DNA of 64,000 nucleotides, from NCBI RefSeq assembly GCF_003584105.1, contig NZ_QXFO01000011.1:62001-126000 (forward strand), read 5' to 3'. Every line of letters begins with the position of its first letter. Positions within the stretch are counted from its first letter, which is position 1. Of the stretch, positions 36,817 through 46,319 are shown one piece after another. The position numbers were made by a program, and so were the translations under genes. This stretch comes from Flagellimonas taeanensis (GTDB lineage: Bacteria > Bacteroidota > Bacteroidia > Flavobacteriales > Flavobacteriaceae). The notes below the pieces were generated by a model that saw only the letters and a list, made by a program, of their open reading frames with translations, made no database searches and was not told the origin of the DNA.

Positions 36817-37650
36817 ATGGCGTTGATTTATATTGAATACGATTTTAAGGTAAACCCAGCTCAACCGGCAACCGATATCCTGATTGCCGAGTTGGGTGAA
36901 GTGGGTTTTGAGAGTTTTGTGGAAAACGAGACTGGATTGTTGGCCTATATCCTCAAATCGGAATGGAAAGAAGGTCTTTTGGACGATTTTTTCATATTGC
37001 AGCATCCCGATTTCGAAATTTCATGGACCCATACGGAAATTGAACAGAAAAATTGGAACGCCGAATGGGAAAAGAATTTCCATCCCATCAAAGTGGGGGA
37101 TAGGTGCATGGTCCGGGCCCCTTTCCATGAGGCCGAGGCCGTGGAATACGATATTGTCATCGAACCTAAAATGAGTTTTGGTACTGGACACCATCAAACC
37201 ACCTACATGATGTTGCAACATATCCTGGATGCCGATTTTGAAGGAAAATCTGTTCTGGACATGGGCTGTGGCACCGGGGTATTGGCCATTCTTGCCAAGA
37301 AACGTGGTGCAGGCCCCGTGGATGCCATCGATATTGATGAATGGTGCTTTTTGAACAGCAAGGAGAATGTGGAAAGGAACGATTGTGCAGATATTGCCGT
37401 TTTTCAAGGTGACAGTACCCTGTTGGACGGAAGGAAATACGATGTCATCCTGGCCAACATCAACAGGAACATTCTGTTGGAAGACATCCCGATCTATGCG
37501 CAATGTCTCCGAAAAGGAGGCAATCTTTTTTTGAGTGGCTTCTATTTGGAGGATTTGGATGCCATTTCTTCAAAATGTAAGGCGCATGGTTTGGAATTTG
37601 AAAAAAAATTGGAGAAGGACAACTGGATTTCAGCAAAATATGTAAATTAG
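36817..37650 (+). CDS. prmA: Ribosomal protein L11 methyltransferase
   Basis: An S-adenosylmethionine-dependent enzyme that methylates ribosomal protein L11. The N-terminal recognition domain (about 1-105) precedes the methyltransferase domain with MSFGTGHHQTTYMM, the SAM-binding VLDMGCGTGVLAILAKKRGA (about 149-168), DAIDIDEW and the catalytic-site DVILANINRNIL (the NPPY-like motif in its PrmA form). The 277-residue length is normal. It follows tpiA by 9 bases and precedes clpS by 22, within one transcript. Confidence 0.95.
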   Translation: MALIYIEYDFKVNPAQPATDILIAELGEVGFESFVENETGLLAYILKSEWKEGLLDDFFILQHPDFEISWTHTEIEQKNWNAEWEKNFHPIKVGDRCMVRAPFHEAEAVEYDIVIEPKMSFGTGHHQTTYMMLQHILDADFEGKSVLDMGCGTGVLAILAKKRGAGPVDAIDIDEWCFLNSKENVERNDCADIAVFQGDSTLLDGRKYDVILANINRNILLEDIPIYAQCLRKGGNLFLSGFYLEDLDAISSKCKAHGLEFEKKLEKDNWISAKYVN

Positions 37651-37672
37651 AAAAGCATAAACTCCACAGAAC

Positions 37673-37948
37673 ATGGGCACAAGGGAAAAACAGCTTGAGG
37701 ATGTCCTTCTAGAGGAAGAGACGGTAAACCAGAACGAGATTGTACTTTTCAATGACAATGTCAACACCTTTGACCATGTCATAGAGACCTTGATCAACGT
37801 GTGCGAACATACGCCCGAACAAGCCGAGCAGTGTTCCCTGATTGTGCACTACAACGGAAAATGCACGGTAAAGACCGGGGAGTATTCTTATCTGAAACCC
37901 AAATGCACCCAACTTTTGGAAGCAGGGCTGAGCGCAGAGATCGTGTAG
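37673..37948 (+). CDS. clpS: ATP-dependent Clp protease adaptor ClpS
   Basis: An adaptor delivering N-end-rule substrates to ClpA-type unfoldases. The 91-residue protein carries the core motif VLFNDNVNTFDHVIETLI (24-41) and VHYNGKCTVKTGEY, ending in the family's LKPKCTQLLEAGLSAEIV. The first 20 residues are polar and flexible, as in other ClpS proteins. It is the last gene of the tpiA-prmA-clpS run; no terminator is evident in the following 200 bases. Confidence 0.93.
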   Translation: MGTREKQLEDVLLEEETVNQNEIVLFNDNVNTFDHVIETLINVCEHTPEQAEQCSLIVHYNGKCTVKTGEYSYLKPKCTQLLEAGLSAEIV

Positions 37949-38150
37949 TCCTTCCCAGCCTCCCCCCAATCCCTTTTTGAACCTACCTTTTTGTGTCGCA
38001 TGATGGTTGCAAACGACCCTTTTGATGGCAGAAGATGAAATGTCAAAAAAAGTATGGATCCATCACAAAAATCAAAGATGGGAAGAGTTTGCATATTGTA
38101 AATTTACCAACAACCAAAAAGTAAGAACCGTTAACCCTCTTTCCTGAAGC

Positions 38151-38747
38151 ATGAGCGAATTTTTTAAGGCAGAACTGAAAGACCGTTTTTTGGAATATGC
38201 CTTGGACCGTAGTGATTATTTTGAGATACAGACGCTCTACGATGAATTTCTCCGTCCAAATTACAGTTTGCAGTATGTGGAAAGATTGGTGCGGGAAATA
38301 CTGGAATACGACCCCAGTCTATTGGATGTGATGAGCGGCAACGGCATGGACATTTTTATGCTCGCCTCCACTTCCTCCACGGAAGATTTTTTGGAAGATG
38401 GCGGGTTCATGGACATGTATGTAAAGGAAGAGGAAAAGTGGGATGTGTTCCTAGATCAGCTGTCCAGCACACGAAAGCCGTCCAACACGCAGAACAAACT
38501 GTTCAAGGCACCCAGCTTGAAAAAGGAAAAGACACTGCTCATGGTCCTTATCTCTGCCATAGCCATGAGCTTTCTCTTCACCGTGATCAGCATTTTCAAG
38601 GAAACCTTTCTAGAGCCCGAATATGTACCCGCGGACGAATTTAAACGAAAAATGGAACTACTACAGGAACAGTATTTGCAAGAAAATGTACGTCTTCAGT
38701 CGGAGCTGAAACAGGCATTGTCGGTATTGGACTCCCTGAGCAGGTAG
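38151..38747 (+). CDS. Hypothetical single-span membrane protein with C-terminal coiled coil
   Basis: A 198-residue protein that I do not assign to a family. It has an acidic cytoplasmic part (1-125) with a predicted helical bundle, one hydrophobic span at about 128-149 (LLMVLISAIAMSFLFTVISIF), and a C-terminal heptad-rich helix (about 160-195; KMELLQEQYLQENVRLQSEL). The layout resembles anti-sigma factors or envelope tethers, but no zinc motif or known partner is present. It stands alone in a 200-base leader region, ending 23 bases before the convergent MocR-type gene. Confidence 0.65.
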   Translation: MSEFFKAELKDRFLEYALDRSDYFEIQTLYDEFLRPNYSLQYVERLVREILEYDPSLLDVMSGNGMDIFMLASTSSTEDFLEDGGFMDMYVKEEEKWDVFLDQLSSTRKPSNTQNKLFKAPSLKKEKTLLMVLISAIAMSFLFTVISIFKETFLEPEYVPADEFKRKMELLQEQYLQENVRLQSELKQALSVLDSLSR

Positions 38748-38770
38748 TGCTGTTTTTATTAGTTGGTCCA

Positions 38771-40255
38771 TCAACCTAAAAGATGGGAAATGACCCGTTC
38801 CATTTTGTTGATACTTTCCTTGATCTGTTTTGGGTTGACGCAGCAAAAACCCATGACCAATCCGTTTTCCCCATTGTGGTGCACATAATATTTGCTCAGG
38901 GCATGCACCAGAATGTTGTGGTCCAAAAGCATCTTTTCCAACTGGACATCGATCAGGCCTTCTTTGGTGATATGAGCTATTAGGTGTAGCCCTGGATTTG
39001 AGGTATCCAGATGAAAGTAACGTCCCAAAACCTTTCTGAAATGGTGCATGAATACCTCCTTTCTTTCGTTGGAGATGTCTATAACGTTCCTGAGGTGTTT
39101 GTTCAGATGGTCTTTTTCAATGAAGGTGCTCATCGCCTTTTGGTTCTGTCTGGACACAAACCTGCTCGATTGTTGATAGAGTGCGACCACCGCGTCAAAC
39201 AAGTAGTGGGGAACGATCATGTACCCGAGCCGCATGGAAGGGTGTATCAGTTTGTTGAACGTGCCAAGGTATATCACCCGTTCCTGCTGGTCCATCCCGA
39301 ATAGGGAACCAATGGGTCTTTCCCAATTGCTGAATTCATGGTTATAGTCATCCTCCACAATGAAGGTTTCTTTTTCCGAGGCCCATTTCAAAAGTTCCTT
39401 TCTCCGCTCCATGCTCATCTTTATGCCGGTGGGGTACTGGCTGGAAGGAGTGGTATAGACAAATTTGGGTGATTGGCACGAGATGTTCTGGATGCTTAGG
39501 CCTTGGTCGTCCACATCGCTGGCACATATTTTGGCCCCCAGACTTTTAAAAAGGGCATGCGCCATGGGATAGGTCGGGTTTTCCACCACCACCTCGTCAT
39601 GGGTTTCCAACAGCACATTGGACACAAGGTACAGGGAATGCAGCGACCCCGAGGTAACAATGATCTGATCGGGGTCACAATCGATGTCCCGGTACACTCT
39701 CAGATAGTTGGCCAGATTTTCCCGTAGGCACTGAAGTCCGATCGTATTGGAGTAGGAGAGCTCCGATGGGGTTACATGCCTCCAGTAATCCCCGATCAAT
39801 TTTTTCCACAACTGTACTGGAAATATGTCCAAAGGAGGGAGACCAGGCCTAAAGGCAACCCCTTTTTCAGCACTTTCCCCGGACCAATCCATGTTCTGTG
39901 AGAATGCTTTTCCTTTATCCGAAAGCGACGGATAACTCCCCTTTTTGTCCTTTAAGGTAAAATTGAGCCTCAACTTTTTGTCTTTGGGAGACAGTATGTA
40001 GTAACCGGAACCTTTGACAGATTCGATGTAACGTTCCACGAGCAATAGATCGATGGCCTTCAGTACCGTACTGCGGGAAATGGCAAGATCTTTTGCCAAA
40101 ATCCTAGAAGGAGGAAGCTTGGAACCCGGTTCCAAGGACCTCGTGAGGATGGCTTTCTTGAGCGCGTCGTATAGACTTATATAAATTTGAGGTTGAGGGT
40201 TGACATTCAAGCATAAGCCATTTCGTATTAAAATGCCTTTAATATTGAAATGCAT
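38771..40255 (-). CDS. MocR/PdxR-type regulator (GntR helix-turn-helix fused to aminotransferase domain)
   Basis: A 494-residue transcription factor using a pyridoxal phosphate-binding domain as sensor. The winged helix is at about 27-90 (LYDALKKAILTRSLEPGSKLPPSR, DLAISRSTVLKAIDLLL) and the fold-type I aminotransferase domain at about 135-485. The PLP residues are present: Asp in VEDDYNHEF, and the Schiff-base lysine in GTFNKLIHPSMRLGYM. MocR proteins often sense amino acids, GABA or PLP. It diverges from the M14 peptidase/SusCD operon across 87 bases containing an 11-base direct repeat, so it probably controls that operon. If the ATG at 40255 is the start, the repeat abuts it and could also allow autoregulation. 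Confidence 0.88.
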   Translation of the reverse strand: MHFNIKGILIRNGLCLNVNPQPQIYISLYDALKKAILTRSLEPGSKLPPSRILAKDLAISRSTVLKAIDLLLVERYIESVKGSGYYILSPKDKKLRLNFTLKDKKGSYPSLSDKGKAFSQNMDWSGESAEKGVAFRPGLPPLDIFPVQLWKKLIGDYWRHVTPSELSYSNTIGLQCLRENLANYLRVYRDIDCDPDQIIVTSGSLHSLYLVSNVLLETHDEVVVENPTYPMAHALFKSLGAKICASDVDDQGLSIQNISCQSPKFVYTTPSSQYPTGIKMSMERRKELLKWASEKETFIVEDDYNHEFSNWERPIGSLFGMDQQERVIYLGTFNKLIHPSMRLGYMIVPHYLFDAVVALYQQSSRFVSRQNQKAMSTFIEKDHLNKHLRNVIDISNERKEVFMHHFRKVLGRYFHLDTSNPGLHLIAHITKEGLIDVQLEKMLLDHNILVHALSKYYVHHNGENGLVMGFCCVNPKQIKESINKMERVISHLLG

Positions 40256-40290
40256 AATTGGTATGCCCTATCTGATAAGAATTGGTAGGC
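40256..40290. promoter_or_regulatory. Direct repeat, candidate MocR operator
   Basis: AATTGGTATGC (40256-40266) and AATTGGTAGGC (40280-40290) are identical at 10 of 11 positions and repeat at a 24-base period. Dimeric MocR proteins bind direct repeats; the first copy contains TGGTAT, the complement of the ATACCA box described for B. subtilis GabR. The location is 53-87 bases before the M14 peptidase start and next to the regulator's own start. Confidence 0.5.
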
Positions 40291-40342
40291 GGAAGGTAGA
40301 AGTTTATCCTTTAATTTTTTGGTTTTTAACAGAAAGTTCACA

Positions 40343-41596
40343 ATGAAAGTCCCAAATCCTATCAGTAGAACTTTGCCGATTTCCATTTTTTGTGTAGGAC
40401 TTATAATCAGTTGCTCAGGTGTCCGGACAGTTGATTTTGAAACCCCGGTCGATACCTCCGACAAGCAGATCACATTTCAGGAAAGGCAAGTTTATTTCCA
40501 GGAAGACCATGGTCTTTTTGTGGACAATACGTTTGATGGTGCCCGGTTGAACGGAGTCGAAAAATTGAACGACAGTACCCTCAAGGCCATTATCAGGCCA
40601 GAGAATGAACCCATTAACAGCAGTCCTTACTACGCTTTTAAAATAGCATCAAATACCCCAAAAAAAATGTATGTATCCCTGGAATATCCACAGGGCCATG
40701 CACACCGATATGCCCCTAAAGTCAAGAAGCCGACCAAAGATTGGGAAATATTGGATTCCACAAAGATCTTCATTATGGATTCCTTGGTCACACTTGAACT
40801 ATCCTTGGATGAGCAACCGACCCTCATCGCGGCCCAAGAACTGCAAACCTCGGAACAGGTGAAGGATTGGTATCATGACCTGTCATCGGGTAAGGGATAT
40901 GTGAGGCCATACATTTACGGAACCTCTAAAATGGGTAGGGAACTTCCTGTTTTGGATATATATAGGGGAGGGAAGACGAGCAAGCCTATCATTGTCTTGC
41001 TGACGCGACAACATCCCCCGGAGGTAACCGGATTTTTTGCATTCAAGGCCTTTTTGGAAACCGTATTGGACGATTCAGAATTGTCCAATACGTTCTTGGA
41101 TACCCATCGAGTGCTGGCCTTTCCCATCCTCAACCCAGACGGGGTGGACCTCGGCCATTGGCGCCACAATGCAGGAGGGGTGGATACCAATAGGGATTGG
41201 TCCAAGTACCGCCAACCGGAAATCCACCAAACCGTGGAATTTATAGAGGAGCAATTGAAAAAAGATGGAGCAAGACTGCTTTTGGGGTTGGATTTCCATT
41301 CCACCCATAAAGATGTTTTTTATACCAACACCTCCCAAGAAGGCAGCACACTTCCCCATTTTGAAAAGGATTGGTTCTCCGCTTTGGAGGAAAACATACC
41401 CCATTACAAGGTCAATGAATCTTCGGGAAACAGTACCAAACCAGTTTCAAAAGGCTGGTTTTTAAAACGGCATGGGGCCGTTGGAATCACCTACGAAATA
41501 GGGGACAACACTCCAAGGAACCGGATAAGTACCATAGGCAGGGTATCCGCCCAGGAAATGATGAAAATCTTATGCTCTAATACTAACTTAAACTAG
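40343..41596 (+). CDS. M14 family zinc carboxypeptidase, lipoprotein
   Basis: A 417-residue exported peptidase from the ATG at 40343 (a TTG eight codons earlier was rejected). The lipobox IISC predicts membrane anchoring. An N-terminal beta domain (about 25-185) precedes the catalytic domain. Zinc ligands are His224 and Glu227 in QHPPEVTG and His319 in LDFHSTH; the substrate-binding NRDW is at 283-286; the catalytic Glu385 is in ITYEIGDNTPR. It should trim C-terminal amino acids from peptides or related amides. It opens the operon with SusC/SusD and diverges from the MocR gene; the SusC start is 7 bases after its stop. Confidence 0.9.
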   Translation: MKVPNPISRTLPISIFCVGLIISCSGVRTVDFETPVDTSDKQITFQERQVYFQEDHGLFVDNTFDGARLNGVEKLNDSTLKAIIRPENEPINSSPYYAFKIASNTPKKMYVSLEYPQGHAHRYAPKVKKPTKDWEILDSTKIFIMDSLVTLELSLDEQPTLIAAQELQTSEQVKDWYHDLSSGKGYVRPYIYGTSKMGRELPVLDIYRGGKTSKPIIVLLTRQHPPEVTGFFAFKAFLETVLDDSELSNTFLDTHRVLAFPILNPDGVDLGHWRHNAGGVDTNRDWSKYRQPEIHQTVEFIEEQLKKDGARLLLGLDFHSTHKDVFYTNTSQEGSTLPHFEKDWFSALEENIPHYKVNESSGNSTKPVSKGWFLKRHGAVGITYEIGDNTPRNRISTIGRVSAQEMMKILCSNTNLN

Positions 41597-41603
41597 CTTG
41601 ATT

Positions 41604-44600
41604 ATGGCCAAAACCCAGATGATATGTTTATGCATCCTGCTGTTTTTTGGAGGAATGGTATATGCACAAAAGCAGATAACCGGTACCGTCACAGATGCCA
41701 ATGGGCCACTCCCAGGGGCCAGTGTGATCCTGAAAGGGACCACGGTGGGCACTACCACGGACTTTGATGGCAACTATACCATAACACTACGGGATGGACA
41801 GGATGTGCTACAGTTCAGCTATGTGGGCTATCTCACCAAAGAAATCCAAGTGGGGAAACAGACCGTCGTAAACGTCACATTGGAAGAAAATGCCGAAGTA
41901 CTCCAAGAAGTGGTGGTCACCGCACAGGGGATAAAGAAGTCGAAAAAGGCCTTGGGGTATGCCATTGCCAATGTACGGCCGGATGAAGTCGAAAAACGGC
42001 CAGAAGCCGATATGGCCAGGGCCCTGCAAGGAAAGGTTGCAGGGGTGAGCATTACTCCGGCGGATGGGCAAACGGGTTCCTCTTCGGAAATCAGGATACG
42101 GGGAAATGTCTCGTTGACAGGGTCCAATGCCCCACTCATTGTGGTGAACAATGTACCCTTCAACGGATTGCTACGCGATATCGACCCCAATGATATCGAA
42201 AGCATCAGTATCTTAAAAGGTTTCAATGCATCAGTGCTCTATGGAAGCGAGGGGCGGAACGGGGTCATCCTGATACAGACCAAGAGTGGATCGGCCCGAA
42301 CAGGGGAGGTACGGACAACCGCCTCCTATTCCACAACGGTTTATTCCAATACGGTATCCCAACTCCCTGAATTTCAGAACACCTATTCCAATGGATTGGA
42401 AGGGGTCCAGTTTGATCCCACAATCGTATCCAATTTTGGCCCTGCTTTCTCCACTTTGGGGGAAGTGGCCCATCCGTATGCGGCTTTGGGAAGCATCTTC
42501 CCAGAATTTGAAGGGGCCACCGTACAGATGGCGGCCAAACCAGACAATGTGCGGAACATTTTCAGGATGGGTATCGGAACCACCCATTCCTTCACTTTTG
42601 CGGCATCGAAAGAAAAGGTAGGTTTCAACCTTTCCGCAGGTTATGCGGATGAACAAGGAATCATAGACCATAACGACCTCAAGCGGTTCAATTTGAGCGT
42701 TGGAGGAAAGGCCCAACTCACCGATAAACTTAATGTGTCGGCCAATATCGGCTATTCCACCCGAAAGGTGAACCTCGTCAATGACGAAAGCATTTTTAGT
42801 GTGGTCTATCACCTTCCCCGGTGGATCGACCTAACCGAACTGCCCTACCAGAATCCGTTGACGGGCGAATCCGTATACTACAGGAATGATACCAACCCCC
42901 TTTGGATACTGCATAACTCGGGCAATTATGATGATAAGGTAAGGGTTTTTGGCAATGTTGCCGCAGACTATCAGATTGCAGAGAGCCTTAACTTGACCTA
43001 TCGTGTGGGTTTTGACAGCGAGACCTACATGGGTTTTGATTACTCCAATAAGGGAGGATATAGTGACGATAGCTTTAGGAATGGCTATTTGAATCTTGGA
43101 GACAGCAAGGAGGTCATCATCAACCAAACAGCTTTGCTTGGCTATAATAAGGACCTGTTCAAAAACTTCAACCTAGAGGCCCAATTGGGTATGAACTCCC
43201 AGTTGACACGCTACACCGGGAATTCCACCAGTTCTGACGGACAGATTGTGTACGGCTTCTTGAGGCCGAGCAATTTTACCACAACCGAGGCCAGCTACAC
43301 CCACACAGAAGAGAATTTGGCCGGAGCCTTTGCCCAACTTCAATTTGCCTACAAGAATTACCTGTATGCCACATTTTCAGGAAGGAACGATTGGGGTAGC
43401 ACGGTGGAACTGGACAATCGTTCTTTGTTCTACCCCGGTGCATCCTTTTCATTCATTCCTACTTCCGCCCTCAACTTTGGGGGAAATACAATCAATTATT
43501 TGAAATTCAGATATGCTTATGCTACATCATCGGGTTATCCGGCACCCTACAGGACCAGGAGTACCTTGATCATAGATCCGTTGCGTTTTGCTGCGGCTGA
43601 TGGAACATACCCGATCACCAACAGGTACAGCACCCGATATGCCAACTTGAACCTCAAACCAGAGCTTCACAAGGAAGTGGAGGTGGGAATGGAGGCCAAG
43701 CTGTTCCATAACAGGGTCAGTTTGGAAGCGTCTGCCTATATACGGGTCTCCAAGGACCAGATCGTGGAGTCTCCCTTGGCCCCCTCTACAGGTTATGACG
43801 ATCAATACATCAATTTGGGGAGGATAGACAACGAAGGGGTGGAAGTTGATTTGGGAATCGATATGTTCAGAGGGAAAAATTTTCGTTGGAACCTCCGGAA
43901 TATTTTTACGGCGGATGAATCGCTTGTGGTGGAGACCACGCCCACTCGGGCAGATATCAATATTACAGAAGATCGCTTCGCAGTGGAAGGTCAACCCTTT
44001 GGGGTCATCAAAGGGGATTATGCCCTTCGGGACGAAAATGGCAACCTGCTGATCAGTGGCAATGGTTCGTCAACCCGGGTGGGGGAAGTGATCACGAGCA
44101 GCGATATAGGTCTGGAGACCAAGGTCATCGGAGATCCCAATCCCGATTGGCGGTTGACGACCATCAACACTATAGGAATCAAGAAGTTTTCAATATCTGC
44201 CCAGTTGGAATACACTCATGGCGGGGAGATCTATTCCAGTAGTGTGGCAAATATGTTGCAACGCGGTGTGGCCAAAGAGACTGAGGATAGGGAAGGCTCC
44301 TTCATCATTCCTGGTTATTTGGCCGATGATGAAACGGGCGAGCTATTGCTGGATGCCAATGGCGACCAGATTCCCAACACCATTCAACTCAATAGCGGAA
44401 GGGTCGGTTTTTCCAATTATTACAACGCCAACGATCTGGCCATGTGGGACACCTCCATATTCCGTTTGAGGGAAGTTGCACTGGGGTATACCCTTAGCCC
44501 AAAAAAGGGAGAACGGCTTCCATTTCAAAGAATTGATTTTACCCTTTCGGGCAGGAACCTGTGGTACCGTGCCCCAAATTTTCCCAAATATGTGAACTAT

Positions 44601-44684
44601 GACCCAGAGAGTGATGGTCTGGAAGGGGACAGTACGGTGCCCTCCACGAAGAGGTTTGCTTTTGGAGTATCGGTAACATTTTAA
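41604..44684 (+). CDS. SusC/RagA-type TonB-dependent outer-membrane transporter, locus 1
   Basis: A 1026-residue TonB-dependent receptor from the ATG at 41604 (a TTG two codons earlier is also in frame). After the signal peptide (ends MVYAQ) comes a carboxypeptidase-like domain ITGTVTDANGPLPGASVILKG (about 22-105). The plug domain has ALQGKVAGVSI and IRIRGNVSLTGSNAPLIVVN, then the 22-strand barrel. It has no STN domain, so it is not expected to signal to an anti-sigma factor, in agreement with control by the MocR protein. With SusD it should import an oligomer across the outer membrane. The neighbouring enzymes suggest a peptide or acylated amino acid ligand rather than a glycan. Confidence 0.94.
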   Translation: MAKTQMICLCILLFFGGMVYAQKQITGTVTDANGPLPGASVILKGTTVGTTTDFDGNYTITLRDGQDVLQFSYVGYLTKEIQVGKQTVVNVTLEENAEVLQEVVVTAQGIKKSKKALGYAIANVRPDEVEKRPEADMARALQGKVAGVSITPADGQTGSSSEIRIRGNVSLTGSNAPLIVVNNVPFNGLLRDIDPNDIESISILKGFNASVLYGSEGRNGVILIQTKSGSARTGEVRTTASYSTTVYSNTVSQLPEFQNTYSNGLEGVQFDPTIVSNFGPAFSTLGEVAHPYAALGSIFPEFEGATVQMAAKPDNVRNIFRMGIGTTHSFTFAASKEKVGFNLSAGYADEQGIIDHNDLKRFNLSVGGKAQLTDKLNVSANIGYSTRKVNLVNDESIFSVVYHLPRWIDLTELPYQNPLTGESVYYRNDTNPLWILHNSGNYDDKVRVFGNVAADYQIAESLNLTYRVGFDSETYMGFDYSNKGGYSDDSFRNGYLNLGDSKEVIINQTALLGYNKDLFKNFNLEAQLGMNSQLTRYTGNSTSSDGQIVYGFLRPSNFTTTEASYTHTEENLAGAFAQLQFAYKNYLYATFSGRNDWGSTVELDNRSLFYPGASFSFIPTSALNFGGNTINYLKFRYAYATSSGYPAPYRTRSTLIIDPLRFAAADGTYPITNRYSTRYANLNLKPELHKEVEVGMEAKLFHNRVSLEASAYIRVSKDQIVESPLAPSTGYDDQYINLGRIDNEGVEVDLGIDMFRGKNFRWNLRNIFTADESLVVETTPTRADINITEDRFAVEGQPFGVIKGDYALRDENGNLLISGNGSSTRVGEVITSSDIGLETKVIGDPNPDWRLTTINTIGIKKFSISAQLEYTHGGEIYSSSVANMLQRGVAKETEDREGSFIIPGYLADDETGELLLDANGDQIPNTIQLNSGRVGFSNYYNANDLAMWDTSIFRLREVALGYTLSPKKGERLPFQRIDFTLSGRNLWYRAPNFPKYVNYDPESDGLEGDSTVPSTKRFAFGVSVTF

Positions 44685-44703
44685 CGAATCAAAAAGTATC
44701 AAA

Positions 44704-46305
44704 ATGCAAAGAACAATAAAACGCGTTGGAGTTATGGTATCGGCCTTCATGCTCTTTTTGGGCTGTGAAATTTCAAACTTTGACTTGCAGGAAAACCCAA
44801 ATTTCCTTACCCCCGAAAGTGCCGACCCCGAATATTTGTTGAATGAGATTCAGTACCAGTTCCAGTATTTTATGGGCTTGATGATCCTGAACACCGATGA
44901 TGTAATGCGCTACGAGGCCTTGACCGATAATTACAGGGATGTGGTGTCCGTGGATGTTCTTGATGCGGAATGGGAAAGCTATTTTGAAGCCCTGAACAAT
45001 TCACGGACCATTGAGAAACTTGCGGCGGAAGATGAAAGTTTACTGTTTCACAACGCCATAAACAAGTTGCTCATGGGCTATCTCAGCGTTACCATGGTGG
45101 ACTATGTGGGCAAGATGCCCTACACGGAGGCCGTCAACCCATCCGAATATCCCAATCCAAGGTTGGATGATGGGGATGATATCTATAGGAGTGTATTGGC
45201 GGACATTGATCAGGCCCTATTGGATATTGAAGCTTCCAATTTCAATTTTTCAACAGATCTTTTTTACAATAGCGACAAGGATAAATGGAAAGCGTTTGCC
45301 AACACCCTTAAGTTGCGAATATTGGTGCAGACGAAGTTGGCCAGCTCACAATTGGGCATCGCCAATGTAGCAGCAGAGATCAACAAGCTTATGGAAGGAG
45401 ATTTGATCGATACCCCAACGGAAGATTTTCAATATATCTATTCGACTGTGATTGAACCGGAAAGCAGGCACCGTTATTTTCAAAGGGCTTATGTAAGTGA
45501 TATTGGCCAGTATATGGGCAATTACTTTATGTATATGCTCAAGGACTCCAAAAGCATGGCAGATCCCCGACTTCGCTACTACCTGTACCGTCAGGCCGAT
45601 GAAGACCCTTATAGTATTCCACCATACTCCACCTGCCAAAACGAATCGAATGTGGATTACTGCTACGTGGGGGATTATTATAGGGGGTTGGACCATGGAG
45701 AGAGCCGAACAGGATATGGGGACAATAGTAAAAGGGCCGTCTATGGTATCTATCCAGGTGGCGGTACTTTTGATGAGGACCAGTTTCTTAGGGCATCCAC
45801 TACCTCTACCCATTTGGAAGGAGCAGGGATATTGCCTTTGCTCACATCATCTTTTGTAAAGTTTCTGATGGCCGAGGCGGCCCTTACCCTTGAGACCAAT
45901 GGTGACCCAGCAATTTTGCTGGAAGAAGCCATCAGGGACTCCATGCAAAAGGTGCTTGGATTTGGTAATGTCAGCTCTGATTTTGAGGCCACGGAAGCCG
46001 ATGTGGATGCCTATGTGGCAGAGGTCATGACCAATTATGGCAATGCTGCCAGTGATGAGGAAAAGTTGGACATTATCATTACCGAATACTATTTGGCAGC
46101 TTATGGAAATTCCGTTGAAGCCTATAATGCCTACCGAAGGACAGGGTACCCATCCAATATGCAGGAGCCCATCAATGGGGACACAAGCTTCCCCAGAAGT
46201 TTTCCATATTCTTCCAATGCTGTGCAAATTAACCGATTCATCAAACAGAAACAGAATTCCGAACGGGTATTCTGGGACACCAATCCTGAGGGATTCATTA
46301 AATAA
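44704..46305 (+). CDS. SusD/RagB-type substrate-binding lipoprotein, locus 1
   Basis: A 533-residue outer-membrane lipoprotein (lipobox FLGC) that forms the lid of the SusC transporter. The SusD-like fold is shown by the TPR-like helices INKLLMGYLSVTMVDYVGKMPYTEA (about 119-143), YPNPRLDDGDDIYRSVLADIDQALLDI, DLFYNSDKDKWKAFANTLKLRILVQ and the C-terminal EAYNAYRRTGYPSN. It belongs to the branch called SusD-like/RagB lipoproteins. It starts 19 bases after the SusC stop. The ligand site cannot be deduced by eye. Confidence 0.93.
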   Translation: MQRTIKRVGVMVSAFMLFLGCEISNFDLQENPNFLTPESADPEYLLNEIQYQFQYFMGLMILNTDDVMRYEALTDNYRDVVSVDVLDAEWESYFEALNNSRTIEKLAAEDESLLFHNAINKLLMGYLSVTMVDYVGKMPYTEAVNPSEYPNPRLDDGDDIYRSVLADIDQALLDIEASNFNFSTDLFYNSDKDKWKAFANTLKLRILVQTKLASSQLGIANVAAEINKLMEGDLIDTPTEDFQYIYSTVIEPESRHRYFQRAYVSDIGQYMGNYFMYMLKDSKSMADPRLRYYLYRQADEDPYSIPPYSTCQNESNVDYCYVGDYYRGLDHGESRTGYGDNSKRAVYGIYPGGGTFDEDQFLRASTTSTHLEGAGILPLLTSSFVKFLMAEAALTLETNGDPAILLEEAIRDSMQKVLGFGNVSSDFEATEADVDAYVAEVMTNYGNAASDEEKLDIIITEYYLAAYGNSVEAYNAYRRTGYPSNMQEPINGDTSFPRSFPYSSNAVQINRFIKQKQNSERVFWDTNPEGFIK

Positions 46306-46319
46306 CAAAAGAGATTGTC

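Noticed and set aside
38771..40255. The MocR-type gene as a plain aminotransferase enzyme
   Set aside because: A clear GntR winged helix precedes the aminotransferase domain, and the gene diverges from an operon with a direct-repeat operator candidate.
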